Assembly (NCBI RefSeq): GCF_027594425.1
Contig: NZ_CP115159.1
Coordinates: 372,001-436,000, forward strand
DNA from: Zunongwangia sp. HGR-M22
Lineage (GTDB): Bacteria; Bacteroidota; Bacteroidia; Flavobacteriales; Flavobacteriaceae
Reading direction: 5' to 3'
DNA: 64,000 nt
The stretch's first letter is position 1, and each line of letters begins with the position of its first letter. The notes below the pieces were generated by a model, which saw nothing but the letters and a program-made list of their open reading frames with translations, did not search any database and was not told the origin of the DNA. This document shows positions 9,768 to 19,146 of this stretch, piece by piece. A program made the translations under genes and the position numbers.

Positions 9768-9787
9768 TGGTTAGCAATTAGTTGTTA

Positions 9788-9795
9788 CAAATATA
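9788..9795 (-). promoter_or_regulatory. Candidate -7 promoter element (TATATTTG)
   Basis: On the minus strand this reads TATATTTG, a full match to the Bacteroidota -7 consensus TAnnTTTG, about 20 bases before the start of the 72-residue membrane-protein gene. I see no TTG at the usual -33 spacing, so it is a partial match. Confidence 0.45.
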
Positions 9796-9844
9796 ATTTC
9801 TAATCTCGTAGTCTAGTAAAAAATTTTAATTTTTGACGTAAATT

Positions 9845-9852
9845 TAACTTTG
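9845..9852 (+). promoter_or_regulatory. Candidate -7 promoter element (TAACTTTG)
   Basis: A full match to TAnnTTTG in the divergent gap, about 95 bases before the AsmA-like gene. No well-spaced -33 TTG is visible; the leader would be longer than for most genes here, so this is tentative. Confidence 0.3.
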
Positions 9853-9946
9853 GTAATTTCCTTAATTTAAAGTTTTTAGTTAAAAATTCTTAATCATGTT
9901 ACCTTGGTCATAATAGAATCGTACATTTCAATTAAATAAGGACATC

Positions 9947-11470
9947 TTGACCAAAAAACAAATTACGGTTACTGTGATTTCATTAATAATTGTCGCAGTG
10001 GTTATCTCAAGTTTCTTCGCAAATTCTTTTGTCGAAAAAAAAGCAATTTCTTTACTTCAAAAAGAGTTGCCCGAGCTTCAATTTGACGATTTAAACATTA
10101 ATATTTTTCAAAACCAAGCGAATCTATCTCGAATAAGTATACGTAAAGGCAATGTAGATTTAAAATCGAATGAAATAAATGTAACTGGTCTGGATTATTG
10201 GAAGTTTCTGATAAGTGGTGATGTCGAGATAAGTAGTATTGCGATTCTGGATCCTGAAGTCATTTATTTTTCTAAAAGCAAATCGGCTGAGAGTAGTAAG
10301 AAGTCAAAAGGAAGCGATGATAAATCCAAGGATTTCAAAAAGGAAATTACGGTGAATAGCTTCAATATTAAAAAAGGAAGTTTTAAAATATTAGATAGCA
10401 TCCAAGAGCGTACATTGTTGATAAATACTTTTGATTTTGAGCTCAACGAAATCTTTTTATGTAGCGCTACTATTGCTAATAAGATTCCGTTTAAGTATGG
10501 AGGTTTTAATTTGAAGTTAGATTCTGTAAAATTGAATGTCGATAAAAGGCATCAATTGAATGTTGCTGCGATTAGTGTAACTAACAACAAAAGCTTTTTA
10601 GAAAGTATTCATCTAAGCTCTAAATATTCTCGTGAAGAATTTCAAAGGCATACCGATATAGAAAAAGACATGTACGATCTAAAAATCGATAGTCTGGCCT
10701 TTCAAAATACGGATTATGGGTTTAGAAATGATAGTTTGAAAGTTTTAGTGGACAGGGCTCTCGTTAAAAATGCCGATTTTCAAATTTATCGAGATAAAAC
10801 ATTGCCAGACGATACTTCTGTAAAACCAATGTACAGTGAAATGCTACGAAAAATGTCATTTCTGCTAAAATTGGATACTCTTCAGATTTCAAATTCAAGA
10901 ATTGCTTATGAGGAAAGAATGAAAGCAGATCGTAAACCTGGAAAAGTGATTTTCGCTAATCTAAACGCGACCATAGTAAATCTTACCAATTTTACCGAGA
11001 AGAAGGAATTTCCAAGTACAAGTATTAGTGCTAATGCCGATTTTATGAATGAAGCTCCAATAAATTTAAATTGGGGATTTAAAGTAAATAATCTTAGTGA
11101 TTATTTTAATGTTTCCGGAAGCATGGGGACGCTTTCTGCTAGAAGTATTAACGGATTTTTGGAGCCGGGAATGAATGTGAAGGCTGAAGGTGCTATAACT
11201 TCTATGAGATATGATTTTTTTGGAAACAGAAATAAAGCTACCGGCGGAGTAAATATTGCTTATAAGGATTTTAAGATTGAAGTTCTTAAAAATGACGGAA
11301 CAGAAAAAAGTGGATTTCTAACAAGTATTGCGAATATATTTGTAAATCATAACGGTGAAAGTGGAAAAAATGCCAATAAAGGTTTAGAGATTGAGCGAGA
11401 TAAAACTAAATCTTTCTGGAATTATCTATGGTCTTGTATTCGTAAAGGTGCTCTTAAAACCTTTGTTTAG
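9947..11470 (+). CDS. AsmA/DUF748-like envelope protein, uncharacterised
   Basis: A 507-residue protein with one N-terminal membrane helix (about residues 7-25) followed by a long, mostly beta region with regular short strands and IDSLAFQNTDYG-type repeats. This resembles the AsmA-like/DUF748 superfamily, whose members bridge the envelope and are linked to lipid transport or outer-membrane homeostasis. The assignment rests on architecture rather than a diagnostic motif. The start is a TTG preceded by AAGGA seven bases upstream; no ATG occurs near the helix. It ends with a 4-bp convergent overlap with the universal stress protein gene. Confidence 0.55.
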   Translation: MTKKQITVTVISLIIVAVVISSFFANSFVEKKAISLLQKELPELQFDDLNINIFQNQANLSRISIRKGNVDLKSNEINVTGLDYWKFLISGDVEISSIAILDPEVIYFSKSKSAESSKKSKGSDDKSKDFKKEITVNSFNIKKGSFKILDSIQERTLLINTFDFELNEIFLCSATIANKIPFKYGGFNLKLDSVKLNVDKRHQLNVAAISVTNNKSFLESIHLSSKYSREEFQRHTDIEKDMYDLKIDSLAFQNTDYGFRNDSLKVLVDRALVKNADFQIYRDKTLPDDTSVKPMYSEMLRKMSFLLKLDTLQISNSRIAYEERMKADRKPGKVIFANLNATIVNLTNFTEKKEFPSTSISANADFMNEAPINLNWGFKVNNLSDYFNVSGSMGTLSARSINGFLEPGMNVKAEGAITSMRYDFFGNRNKATGGVNIAYKDFKIEVLKNDGTEKSGFLTSIANIFVNHNGESGKNANKGLEIERDKTKSFWNYLWSCIRKGALKTFV

Positions 11471-12294
11471 ATCTTAAAAGTTATAACCGGTCTAGAGGCA
11501 TGATTTATTAAATCTTCGCTTATGCTTCCATTAAAAAAGTGTGAAAGTCCTTTGCGTCCGTGAGTGATAATTCCTATTAAATCTGCATTAAATTTTTCGG
11601 CAAAATTTAAAATTCCCCTCTCGATGCTCACGTCATTATAAATATGCTTTTCGATATTGTTTAATTTAATTTCTTCTAGAAATTCCTCTAAATCTGCATA
11701 AGCTTGTTTTGTAGTGGTGAAATTATTGGGTGTATTTACAAACAATAAATGAAGTTCTGTTTCGAATAATTTTGCAAAATGAACCGCTTTTAAAAGTGTT
11801 TTTTTGTTGTCTAGATCTGCATCTGTCGCTAAAACGAATTTTTTAATGTTGAAGTCTGAAAGTTCCTTTTTAACGACCAAAACAGGTATTTCAGATTCGC
11901 GAACTACCTTTTCCGCGTTAGATCCTATAAACATTTCTTTATACCCGCTACTGCCATGTGATCCCATTACGATCAGGTCGCACTCATTATTTTTAGCAAA
12001 TTCAGTAATGCCTTTAAACGCATAATTAAACTGAACTGCTTCGTGAATATTTATATTTTTGAGAAAATCCATATTCTTTATTTTGCTGAATTGCTGATGA
12101 GCAAGTTTCATAAAATATAGTGCTTCCGGTATGTTTTCGTTGTTCTGTAAAACCGGGTCGGCAAGATGAAGCGGAAGATCCAGCATATGCAGTAAATAAA
12201 TATCAGCGTTAAATTTAGTAGCTATTTTTGCTGCAGATTTAAGTGCATTTTCAGCAATTTCTGAAAAATCTGTGGGAACCAAAATCTTTTTCAT
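11467..12294 (-). CDS. Universal stress protein, tandem UspA domains
   Basis: A 275-residue cytoplasmic protein made of two UspA domains (about 1-143 and 150-275). The first has a complete nucleotide-binding signature G-x2-G-x9-G-S (G111, G114, G124, S125), so it probably binds ATP. The second keeps only the later part (G246, G256, S257), a usual asymmetry in tandem Usp proteins. The family supports survival under stress, but the partner or process cannot be read from sequence. It is a single-gene unit on the minus strand facing away from rimP. Confidence 0.9.
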   Translation of the reverse strand: MKKILVPTDFSEIAENALKSAAKIATKFNADIYLLHMLDLPLHLADPVLQNNENIPEALYFMKLAHQQFSKIKNMDFLKNINIHEAVQFNYAFKGITEFAKNNECDLIVMGSHGSSGYKEMFIGSNAEKVVRESEIPVLVVKKELSDFNIKKFVLATDADLDNKKTLLKAVHFAKLFETELHLLFVNTPNNFTTTKQAYADLEEFLEEIKLNNIEKHIYNDVSIERGILNFAEKFNADLIGIITHGRKGLSHFFNGSISEDLINHASRPVITFKI

Positions 12295-12384
12295 AGTGGT
12301 TAATTTTAATGGGTTTTAAACCGCATATTAAATTTACAAAGATTTTTGCCTAATTGCCTGGTTTTCTTTCTCGGGAATTATTAT

Positions 12385-12392
12385 TATATTTG
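12385..12392 (+). promoter_or_regulatory. -7 promoter element of the rimP-nusA-infB operon
   Basis: TATATTTG is a full match to TAnnTTTG. It predicts a transcript start near 12399 and a leader of about 55 bases before rimP. The -33 TTG is not at ideal spacing; the nearest is at 12354. Confidence 0.5.
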
Positions 12393-12418
12393 CATCGTTG
12401 AAACTAAAAAAGTACAGC

Positions 12419-12444
12419 GAGGGGACATAAAGTCCCCTCTTTTT
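12419..12444 (+). terminator. Hairpin plus U-run in the rimP leader (attenuator candidate)
   Basis: GAGGGGAC (12419-12426) pairs perfectly with GTCCCCTC (12432-12439) across the loop ATAAA, followed at once by five T (12440-12444). This has the form of an intrinsic terminator but sits 10 bases before the rimP ATG rather than after a gene. The preceding gene is on the other strand and diverges, so this hairpin cannot be the terminator of an upstream transcript. I read it as a probable attenuator or translation-blocking leader for rimP-nusA-infB. Confidence 0.65.
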
Positions 12445-12453
12445 ATAACCAGT

Positions 12454-12918
12454 ATGGAGTTGAAGGAGAAAGTAGAAAAGTTACTACAAGAAGCATTCGA
12501 TGAGAATAATTCCTTATTTTTGATTGACCTTATGGTAACGCCAGATAATCAAATAAGAGTGGTTATTGATGGTGATAAAGGAGTATCTGTAGAAGATTGC
12601 ATTAATGTGAGCCGTAAGGTAGAGCATAATTTAGATAGAGAGGAAGAGGATTTTTCTTTAGAAGTAACTTCTGCAGGAGTATCTGAGCCATTGCTGCTCC
12701 CAAGACAGTTTAAAAAAAATGTTGGAAGAAAGTTGCAGGTTAAAACTGAAAATGAACAATTTGAAGGGAATTTAATCGATGCTACAGAAACCAATTTTAA
12801 ACTGCGCTGGAAAGCACGTGAACCTAAACCTGTTGGTAAAGGAAAGTTGACGGTAGAGAAGGAAGCTGTATTAGAATATTCAGCAGTTGTTGAAGCTAAA
12901 GTTATGATAACATTTTAA
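12454..12918 (+). CDS. rimP: Ribosome maturation factor RimP
   Basis: A 154-residue protein required for late assembly of the 30S ribosomal subunit. The N-terminal alpha/beta domain (KEKVEKLLQ to SVEDCINVSRKVEHNLDREEEDFSLEV) and the C-terminal Sm-like beta domain with EPLLLPRQFKKNVGRK are recognisable. I chose ATG 12454: a longer frame from 12346 would run through the promoter and hairpin and add 36 residues not found in the family, whose usual length is about 150. It begins the classical rimP-nusA-infB operon and is followed by nusA after 10 bp. Confidence 0.95.
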   Translation: MELKEKVEKLLQEAFDENNSLFLIDLMVTPDNQIRVVIDGDKGVSVEDCINVSRKVEHNLDREEEDFSLEVTSAGVSEPLLLPRQFKKNVGRKLQVKTENEQFEGNLIDATETNFKLRWKAREPKPVGKGKLTVEKEAVLEYSAVVEAKVMITF

Positions 12919-12928
12919 TTGTCTTAGT

Positions 12929-14161
12929 ATGGAAAATCTCGCCTTAATAGATTCATTTTCAGAGTTTAAGGATGATAAGTTGATAGATCGTGTAACATTG
13001 ATGGCGATCTTGGAAGATGTGTTTAGAAATGCTTTAAAAAAGAAGTATGGTGAGGATGATAACTTTGATATCATTGTAAATCCCGATAAAGGAGATTTAG
13101 AGATCTGGAGAAACCGAGTTGTTGTGGCAGATGGTGAGGTAGAAGATCCTAATCAGGAAATATCACTAACAGAAGCACGACAAATTGAGCCAGATTTTGA
13201 AGTTGGCGAGGATGTTTCTGAAGAAGTTAAATTAATAGATCTTGGGCGTAGAGCGATTTTGGCATTAAGACAAAATCTAATTTCCAAGATTCATGAGCAT
13301 GATAATACAAATATATATAAGCAGTTTAAAGATCTTGAAGGAGAAATTTATACTGCAGAAGTTCATCATATTAGACATCGTGCAATAATCCTTTTAGATG
13401 ATGAAGGGAATGAGATTGTTCTTCCAAAAGATCGACAAATTCCATCAGATTTCTTTCGAAAAGGAGAAAATGTAAAAGGTGTTATTGAAAGTGTAGAGCT
13501 TAAAGGGAATAAACCAAGTATAATTTTATCTAGAACTGCACCTGTATTTTTAGAAAAATTATTCGAACAAGAGATTCCTGAGGTGTTTGATGGTTTAATT
13601 ACCATAAAAAAAGTGGTACGTGTGCCTGGCGAAAAAGCGAAAGTAGCGGTGGATTCTTACGATGATAGAATTGATCCTGTTGGAGCTTGTGTTGGGATGA
13701 AAGGATCAAGAATTCACAGTATTGTGAGAGAACTTGGTAACGAAAATATTGATGTGATTAATTATACAAATAACGATCAGTTATTTATAACCAGGTCTTT
13801 AAGTCCTGCGAAAATCACATCTATTAAGATCGACGAAGAAAATAAAAGGGCTGAAGTTATGCTTAAGCCTGAAGAGGTTTCTAAAGCAATTGGTCGTGGA
13901 GGTCATAATATAAGACTAGCGGGTCAATTAACAGGTTACGAGATAGATGTCTTTAGAGAAGGAGTAGAAGAGGATGTAGAATTGTCTGAATTCTCTGATG
14001 AAATTGAAGACTGGGTAATTAAAGAATTTGCAAAAATTGGTCTTGATACTGCAAAAAGTATTTTAGAACAAGATGTAAATGATTTAATTAAGCGTACTGA
14101 CTTGGAAGAAGAGACTATTCGTGAGGTATTCAATGTTCTTCGCGAAGAATTCGAAGAATAA
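12929..14161 (+). CDS. nusA: Transcription termination/antitermination factor NusA
   Basis: A 410-residue RNA polymerase-binding elongation factor that modulates pausing, termination and antitermination. The order is an N-terminal polymerase-binding domain (about 1-125), an S1 domain (about 130-200), then two KH domains with VGACVGMKGSRIHSIV and SKAIGRGGHNIRLA carrying the GxxG loops, and a short acidic C-terminus ending in the DVNDLIKRTDLEEE region. The length fits Bacteroidota NusA, which has no long C-terminal acidic repeats. It is second in the operon, between rimP and infB, and is therefore downstream of the leader hairpin it could influence. Confidence 0.96.
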   Translation: MENLALIDSFSEFKDDKLIDRVTLMAILEDVFRNALKKKYGEDDNFDIIVNPDKGDLEIWRNRVVVADGEVEDPNQEISLTEARQIEPDFEVGEDVSEEVKLIDLGRRAILALRQNLISKIHEHDNTNIYKQFKDLEGEIYTAEVHHIRHRAIILLDDEGNEIVLPKDRQIPSDFFRKGENVKGVIESVELKGNKPSIILSRTAPVFLEKLFEQEIPEVFDGLITIKKVVRVPGEKAKVAVDSYDDRIDPVGACVGMKGSRIHSIVRELGNENIDVINYTNNDQLFITRSLSPAKITSIKIDEENKRAEVMLKPEEVSKAIGRGGHNIRLAGQLTGYEIDVFREGVEEDVELSEFSDEIEDWVIKEFAKIGLDTAKSILEQDVNDLIKRTDLEEETIREVFNVLREEFEE

Positions 14162-14206
14162 TTTATTGTAATAATAAACAAAAGAGGTTAATTTAGAGGG
14201 CAATTT

Positions 14207-17050
14207 ATGGCTGAAGCAAAAACAATGCGATTAAACAAAGTATTACGTGAATTCAATATTTCGCTGGACCGGGCTGTGGAGTTTTTAAACTCTAAGGGGC
14301 ACGATATTGAAGCACGTCCTACTGCTAAAATTTCTCAGGAGACTTATCAAGTTCTTTTTGATGCGTTTCAGACGGATAAAAGCAAAAAAGTAGCTTCCAA
14401 AGAAGTAAGTGAAGAGCGGAAAAAAGAGAAAGAAGAATTACGTCTGGCCCGCGAGCGCGAGCAGGAGGAGAAAAGGAAGGAGCAAGAAAAGCTTGAAGAG
14501 GTAAGGCTTAAGGAGGAGCAGGAGATTAAAAAGCAGCAGGAGCAAGAAGCGATAACTTCTAGAACCAAACTTTCTGGTCTTAAAACCGTTGGTAAGATCG
14601 ATCTCGATCAACAACAAGGTGAAAAGAAAAAAGAAGTGCAAAAAAAGGACGAATCTACAAAAGAGGAGCCTAAAAAAATAGCTAAGAAAGAGGAAAAGGA
14701 AACAGAAAATCAGCAGGATAAGCCAGCCCAAAAATCTGCTGATCAAAAGCCTAAGCCAAAATCTGATGATGCTAAAGAGCAAAAAGAAGCTGCCCCTAAA
14801 AAAGAAGAGCCTAAGCAGGAAAATGTAAAAGAAGAAACTGAAGGCAAGCCTGAAGCTTCTGAAGGAGAAGGGGATAATCGAATTAAGACCAATTATACTA
14901 AATTAGACGGTCCTAATTTTACTGGTCAGAAGATTGATCTTTCTAAATTTAAAAAGCCTGCTAAGAAAAAAGACGATAAAAAAACAGCTGCTAGCGATGA
15001 CAAAAAAGGTAATCGTAAAAAGCGTCGTCGTAGAATTAGTAAAGATGTAAAAGGAGGTCCTAATCAAGGTGGAGGTTCTAATAATAACCGCAATAAAGGA
15101 CGCAACACTAAGCAACGTAGTAAACCGATTACTAAAGAAGAGCCTAGTGAAGAAGAAGTACAAAAGCAAGTACGCGAAACACTAGAGAAACTTCAAGGTA
15201 AATCTAGTAAAGGTAAAGGTGCTAAGTATCGTAGAGATAAAAGGGATCAACACCGTCAACGTTCAGAAGAAGATCTTGCAAAACAGGAAACCGATTCTAA
15301 AACACTTAAAGTAACCGAATTTGTTACCGTAAGTGAGGTAGCAACTATGATGGATGTTTCTGTAACGAAAGTGATTTCAGCATGTATGTCTCTTGGTATG
15401 ATGGTAACCATGAACCAAAGACTTGATGCAGAAACCTTATCTATTGTTGCAGATGAATTTGGTTATGAGGTAGATTTTGTAACTGCAGATGTTGAAGAAA
15501 CTGTTGAAGTTGTAGAGGATGCTCCAGAAGATTTAGTAGAAAGAGCTCCAATTGTAACTGTGATGGGGCACGTCGATCACGGTAAAACATCACTTCTGGA
15601 TTATGTTCGAAAAGAAAATGTGATCGCGGGAGAGAGTGGTGGTATTACTCAGCATATTGGTGCTTATGGAGTAGAATTAGAAGGAGGTCAAAAAATAGCT
15701 TTTCTTGATACGCCAGGTCACGAGGCCTTTACTGCAATGCGTGCCCGTGGTGCACAGGTAACAGATATTGCAATAATTGTGATTGCTGCAGATGATGATG
15801 TGATGCCGCAAACCAAAGAAGCAATATCGCACGCTCAGGCTGCGGGAGTGCCAATTATATTTGCAATCAATAAATCGGATCTTCCAACTGCAAACCCAGA
15901 AAAAATCAAAGAGAAATTAGCTTCAATGAATCTTCTAGTGGAAGATTGGGGAGGTAAAGTTCAATCTCATGATATTTCAGCTAAAACAGGAATGGGTGTC
16001 AAAGAATTGCTGGAAAAAGTACTTCTTGAAGCCGAAATTCTTGAGCTAAAAGCGAATCCTAACAAGATTGCTAACGGTACAGTAGTGGAAGCATTCTTAG
16101 ATCGCGGTCGTGGATATGTAGCCACAATTCTTGTTCAGGCTGGTACACTTAAAATTGGTGATTATGTTTTAGCAGGTCGCCATAGTGGTAAGATAAAAGC
16201 AATGCACGATGAGCGTGGCCATGAAATCAAAGAAGCTGGGCCATCAACTCCGGTTTCTATTCTAGGTTTAGATGGAGCTCCACAAGCGGGAGACAAGTTT
16301 AAAGTGATGTTAGACGAGCGTGAAGCTAAAGATATTGCTGCGAAACGTACTCAACTGCAACGTGAACAAAATGTAAGAACACAACGTCATATAACACTAG
16401 ATGAGATTGGACGTCGTATAGCTTTAGGGGAGTTTAAAGAGCTTAATATTATTTTGAAAGGTGATGTTGATGGTTCTGTAGAAGCTTTAACAGATAGTTT
16501 CCAGAAGTTGTCTACTGAAGAGATACAGGTGAATATTATTCATAAAGGAGTAGGAGCAATTACTGAAAGTGATGTATTGTTAGCTTCAGCTTCCGATGCG
16601 ATTATAATTGGATTTAACGTGAGACCTGCTGGTAATGCCAGACAGGTAGCCGATAAAGAAGAAATCGACATCAGAACATATTCTATTATCTATGATGCTA
16701 TCAATGATCTTAAAGATGCTATGGAAGGTATGCTTTCTCCTGAATTGAAAGAAGAGATTACCGGTACAGCAGAGATTAGAGAGACCTTTAAAATATCGAA
16801 AATCGGAACAATCGCAGGTTGTATGGTTACCTCAGGTAAAATATACAGAAGCGCGGGTATTCGTTTGATTAGAGATGGTGTGGTAATCTATACTGGAGAG
16901 CTTGCTTCGCTTAAGCGTTTCAAAGACGATGTGAAAGAAGTAGCTAAAGGATATGACTGTGGTATGCAGGTTAAAAATTATAATGATATTAGAGAAGGTG
17001 ACGTTATAGAAGCCTTTAGAGAAGTAGAGGTTAAGAAAACCTTGAAATAA
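14207..17050 (+). CDS. infB: Translation initiation factor IF-2
   Basis: A 947-residue GTPase that places initiator tRNA on the 30S subunit. A short N-terminal IF2 motif (about 5-60) is followed by a very long, highly charged Lys/Glu/Gln-rich linker (about 70-350), then a second N-terminal domain and the G domain with GHVDHGKT (454-461), DTPGH and NKSD, ending in the beta-barrel and C-terminal tRNA-binding domains. The linker is low-complexity and accounts for several spurious long reading frames on the opposite strand. The gene starts 45 bp after nusA and ends at a strong hairpin terminator. Confidence 0.97.
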   Translation: MAEAKTMRLNKVLREFNISLDRAVEFLNSKGHDIEARPTAKISQETYQVLFDAFQTDKSKKVASKEVSEERKKEKEELRLAREREQEEKRKEQEKLEEVRLKEEQEIKKQQEQEAITSRTKLSGLKTVGKIDLDQQQGEKKKEVQKKDESTKEEPKKIAKKEEKETENQQDKPAQKSADQKPKPKSDDAKEQKEAAPKKEEPKQENVKEETEGKPEASEGEGDNRIKTNYTKLDGPNFTGQKIDLSKFKKPAKKKDDKKTAASDDKKGNRKKRRRRISKDVKGGPNQGGGSNNNRNKGRNTKQRSKPITKEEPSEEEVQKQVRETLEKLQGKSSKGKGAKYRRDKRDQHRQRSEEDLAKQETDSKTLKVTEFVTVSEVATMMDVSVTKVISACMSLGMMVTMNQRLDAETLSIVADEFGYEVDFVTADVEETVEVVEDAPEDLVERAPIVTVMGHVDHGKTSLLDYVRKENVIAGESGGITQHIGAYGVELEGGQKIAFLDTPGHEAFTAMRARGAQVTDIAIIVIAADDDVMPQTKEAISHAQAAGVPIIFAINKSDLPTANPEKIKEKLASMNLLVEDWGGKVQSHDISAKTGMGVKELLEKVLLEAEILELKANPNKIANGTVVEAFLDRGRGYVATILVQAGTLKIGDYVLAGRHSGKIKAMHDERGHEIKEAGPSTPVSILGLDGAPQAGDKFKVMLDEREAKDIAAKRTQLQREQNVRTQRHITLDEIGRRIALGEFKELNIILKGDVDGSVEALTDSFQKLSTEEIQVNIIHKGVGAITESDVLLASASDAIIIGFNVRPAGNARQVADKEEIDIRTYSIIYDAINDLKDAMEGMLSPELKEEITGTAEIRETFKISKIGTIAGCMVTSGKIYRSAGIRLIRDGVVIYTGELASLKRFKDDVKEVAKGYDCGMQVKNYNDIREGDVIEAFREVEVKKTLK

Positions 17051-17079
17051 ATTTTTCGCGCTTTTAAGCGTAAATTGTA

Positions 17080-17120
17080 AACATAAAAAAAGGCCGCTTA
17101 TTGCGGCCTTTTTTTATGTT
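17080..17120. terminator. Bidirectional intrinsic terminator, infB / SPOR gene
   Basis: An 18-bp perfect stem: AACATAAAAAAAGGCCGC (17080-17097) and its complement (17103-17120), loop TTATT. The run of seven A on one arm and seven T on the other gives a U-run in either direction, so it should terminate both infB and the convergent SPOR-protein gene. Confidence 0.9.
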
Positions 17121-17135
17121 TAAAATTTAATTGGT

Positions 17136-17525
17136 TTACTTCCTTTTGGGTTTTGGGATAAAAGCTGAGGGGTAAGCTTCTTTTAGCGTTAAAAGAGCTC
17201 TGTCTGCTTCTATTCTATTTCTAAAGTTTCCTACCCAAACCTTATAATTTGGTTCTTCATACTTAATTCTAGCACTGTAATTATATAGAGATTCGTAGTG
17301 TTTTATCTCTTCGCTAGCACCTTTGGAGTTTCCGCTAAAGATCTGAATTGCAAAACGATCCCCTATCGTATAGGATTTTTGAAGTTCTGTTTTCGTATCA
17401 ATTAATTGAGTTATCATTTCATCTTCTGAAATGTTAATTTTTGCTGAATTTTCTTGAGAAACGGCTATTCCTGAAAAACCAAGGAATAAGCCCAACGAGA
17501 TATTTCGTATGCTTAAAATATTCAT
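17136..17525 (-). CDS. SPOR-domain protein
   Basis: A 129-residue exported protein: signal peptide (about 1-23, ending IAVSQ), a short spacer, then a SPOR domain (about 52-125) with FAIQIFSG at the first strand and YKVWVGNFRNRIEADRALLTLKEAYPSAFI at the end. SPOR domains bind denuded glycan strands of peptidoglycan, usually at the division site, so it is probably periplasmic. No partner gene is adjacent: it converges with infB and diverges from actA. Confidence 0.85.
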   Translation of the reverse strand: MNILSIRNISLGLFLGFSGIAVSQENSAKINISEDEMITQLIDTKTELQKSYTIGDRFAIQIFSGNSKGASEEIKHYESLYNYSARIKYEEPNYKVWVGNFRNRIEADRALLTLKEAYPSAFIPKPKRK

Positions 17526-17542
17526 AGCTATGATTTTATGGA

Positions 17543-17550
17543 CAAATGTA
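17543..17550 (-). promoter_or_regulatory. Candidate -7 promoter element (TACATTTG)
   Basis: On the minus strand this reads TACATTTG, matching TAnnTTTG, about 18 bases before the SPOR gene start. No -33 TTG is visible at proper spacing. Confidence 0.45.
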
Positions 17551-17648
17551 AAACTTAATAACTAAGATTCTAGCTATTTTATTATTTAGAACTAGTATAA
17601 ATTACCGATTAACACTTCTGTAACATTCACAAAATCGAACTTAAGTAT

Positions 17649-17656
17649 TACTTTTG
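17649..17656 (+). promoter_or_regulatory. Candidate -7 promoter element (TACTTTTG)
   Basis: TACTTTTG matches TAnnTTTG upstream of the act-cox operon and gives a leader of roughly 85 bases before actA. The -33 element is not recognisable. Confidence 0.4.
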
Positions 17657-17749
17657 TGCCTGAATTTAATGGTGCGATTCTGAGTTTTTACGTACAGATT
17701 TTAATCTTAAAAACCGTACCAAAGTTTAGACGTTAATTCAACTTGTAAT

Positions 17750-19099
17750 ATGAAAAAGGTGAAATACCGCCACTCAACTTCGCGACTGCTCTTAATTGTA
17801 GCGTTTTTTCTTTCGTTCTCTGTAACGGGATTTTCTCAGGATTCTACAGATGTCGAGGCTGGTGAGCCAAAGACAGCTGCAGGAAAAGATGATGCATCCG
17901 CTTCAGCAGAACTTGGAGATCCGGCAGCCGGTAAAGGTTTGTTTAATTCTTTGTGTGCAGCATGTCATAAACCATACTCAGCTAGTATTGGTCCGGCACT
18001 AAACGGAGTGACACTTAGGCATGATAAAGAATGGCTTTATGCATGGATTAAAAACAACGCAGAGCTAAGAGCTTCTGGGGATGCAGATGCAGAAGCGATT
18101 TATCAGGAATACAATGGTACTGCAATGCCAGTTTTTCCTCAGCTAAGTAATGAGGATATTGATAATATTCTTGCTTATGTAGAGCAGCCGCAACCAGAAA
18201 CTTCTACTGCCGCCACTGGTGGAGGAGAAGCTGAAGGCCAGGGTGGATCTGGAGGAGGAGTTTCTGTGAATATCATATTAGGTATTCTGATCTTTGTTTT
18301 AATTATGCTGTTGGTTGTTTTGTTCTTAGTGAATAAAACGCTCAATAATTTTGCTGCGGCTAGCGGAGTTTCACTTCCTAAGAAGCCAAAAGGGAAGCCA
18401 ATTTGGCAATCTTTTGTTGAAAATCAGTTTTTAGTACTTGTTTTTTCAATAGTTGTGCTTTTAGGTGTTGGTTATTTCGCTTATGGATTTTTGATGCAGG
18501 TTGGAGTTGATCAAGGTTATCAACCAATTCAGCCAATTCATTATTCTCATAGAATTCATGCAGGAGATAATGGTATTGAATGTAAGTATTGCCACTCTTC
18601 AGCCAGAGTTTCAAAATCTTCAGGAATTCCATCATTGAATGTGTGTATGAATTGTCATAAAGCTATCTCTGAAGTTGCACCTGAAACTGCTACTGAAGAT
18701 CATTCTAAAGAATTCTATGATGGTGAGATTGCAAAATTATACGATGCTGTAGGATGGGATCCTGCAACTAGAACATACTCGGGAGAAGAGAAGCCGGTGA
18801 AATGGGTTAGAATTCATAATCTTCCAGATTTCGTTTATTTTAACCACTCGCAGCACGTTACTGTTGCGGGAGTACAATGTCAGCACTGTCATGGTCCTAT
18901 TCAGGAAATGGAAGTTGTACATCAGGAAGCTCCTCTTACTATGGGGTGGTGTATAAACTGTCACCGTGAAACTAGTGTTCAGATGGAAGGAAACGAATAT
19001 TATGAAAAAATCCACGAAGAGCTTTCTAAGAAGTATGGTGTAGAAGAGCTTACTATTGCTGAAATGGGTGGTCTTGAATGTGGTAAGTGCCACTATTAA
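17750..19099 (+). CDS. actA: Alternative complex III multiheme cytochrome c subunit ActA with fused monoheme domain
   Basis: Electron-transferring c-type cytochrome subunit of the quinol:cytochrome c oxidoreductase that replaces the bc1 complex. After a signal segment (about 10-30) comes a monoheme cytochrome c domain with C69-AAC-H73 and a candidate axial Met at 126, then a Gly/Glu-rich linker and two membrane helices (about 173-196 and 226-250), then five further CxxCH motifs starting at C278, C299, C377, C401 and C444. That makes six heme sites in 449 residues. The pentaheme part matches ActA; the N-terminal domain looks like an added cytochrome c. It is the first gene of actABCDEF-coxBA. 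Confidence 0.92.
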   Translation: MKKVKYRHSTSRLLLIVAFFLSFSVTGFSQDSTDVEAGEPKTAAGKDDASASAELGDPAAGKGLFNSLCAACHKPYSASIGPALNGVTLRHDKEWLYAWIKNNAELRASGDADAEAIYQEYNGTAMPVFPQLSNEDIDNILAYVEQPQPETSTAATGGGEAEGQGGSGGGVSVNIILGILIFVLIMLLVVLFLVNKTLNNFAAASGVSLPKKPKGKPIWQSFVENQFLVLVFSIVVLLGVGYFAYGFLMQVGVDQGYQPIQPIHYSHRIHAGDNGIECKYCHSSARVSKSSGIPSLNVCMNCHKAISEVAPETATEDHSKEFYDGEIAKLYDAVGWDPATRTYSGEEKPVKWVRIHNLPDFVYFNHSQHVTVAGVQCQHCHGPIQEMEVVHQEAPLTMGWCINCHRETSVQMEGNEYYEKIHEELSKKYGVEELTIAEMGGLECGKCHY

Positions 19100-19146
19100 T
19101 AACTGCGTTAGCAGATATAAATTAAGAAGTAAATATCTAGATATAT

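Noticed and set aside
12346-12453. Longer start for rimP
   Set aside because: The extra 36 residues would be encoded by the promoter and hairpin region and do not occur in RimP proteins of normal length.
14368-15169. Several minus-strand open frames opposite the IF-2 linker
   Set aside because: They are reflections of the Lys/Glu-rich low-complexity codons of infB on the other strand; their translations are hydrophobic runs of Leu, Phe and Ser without domain features.
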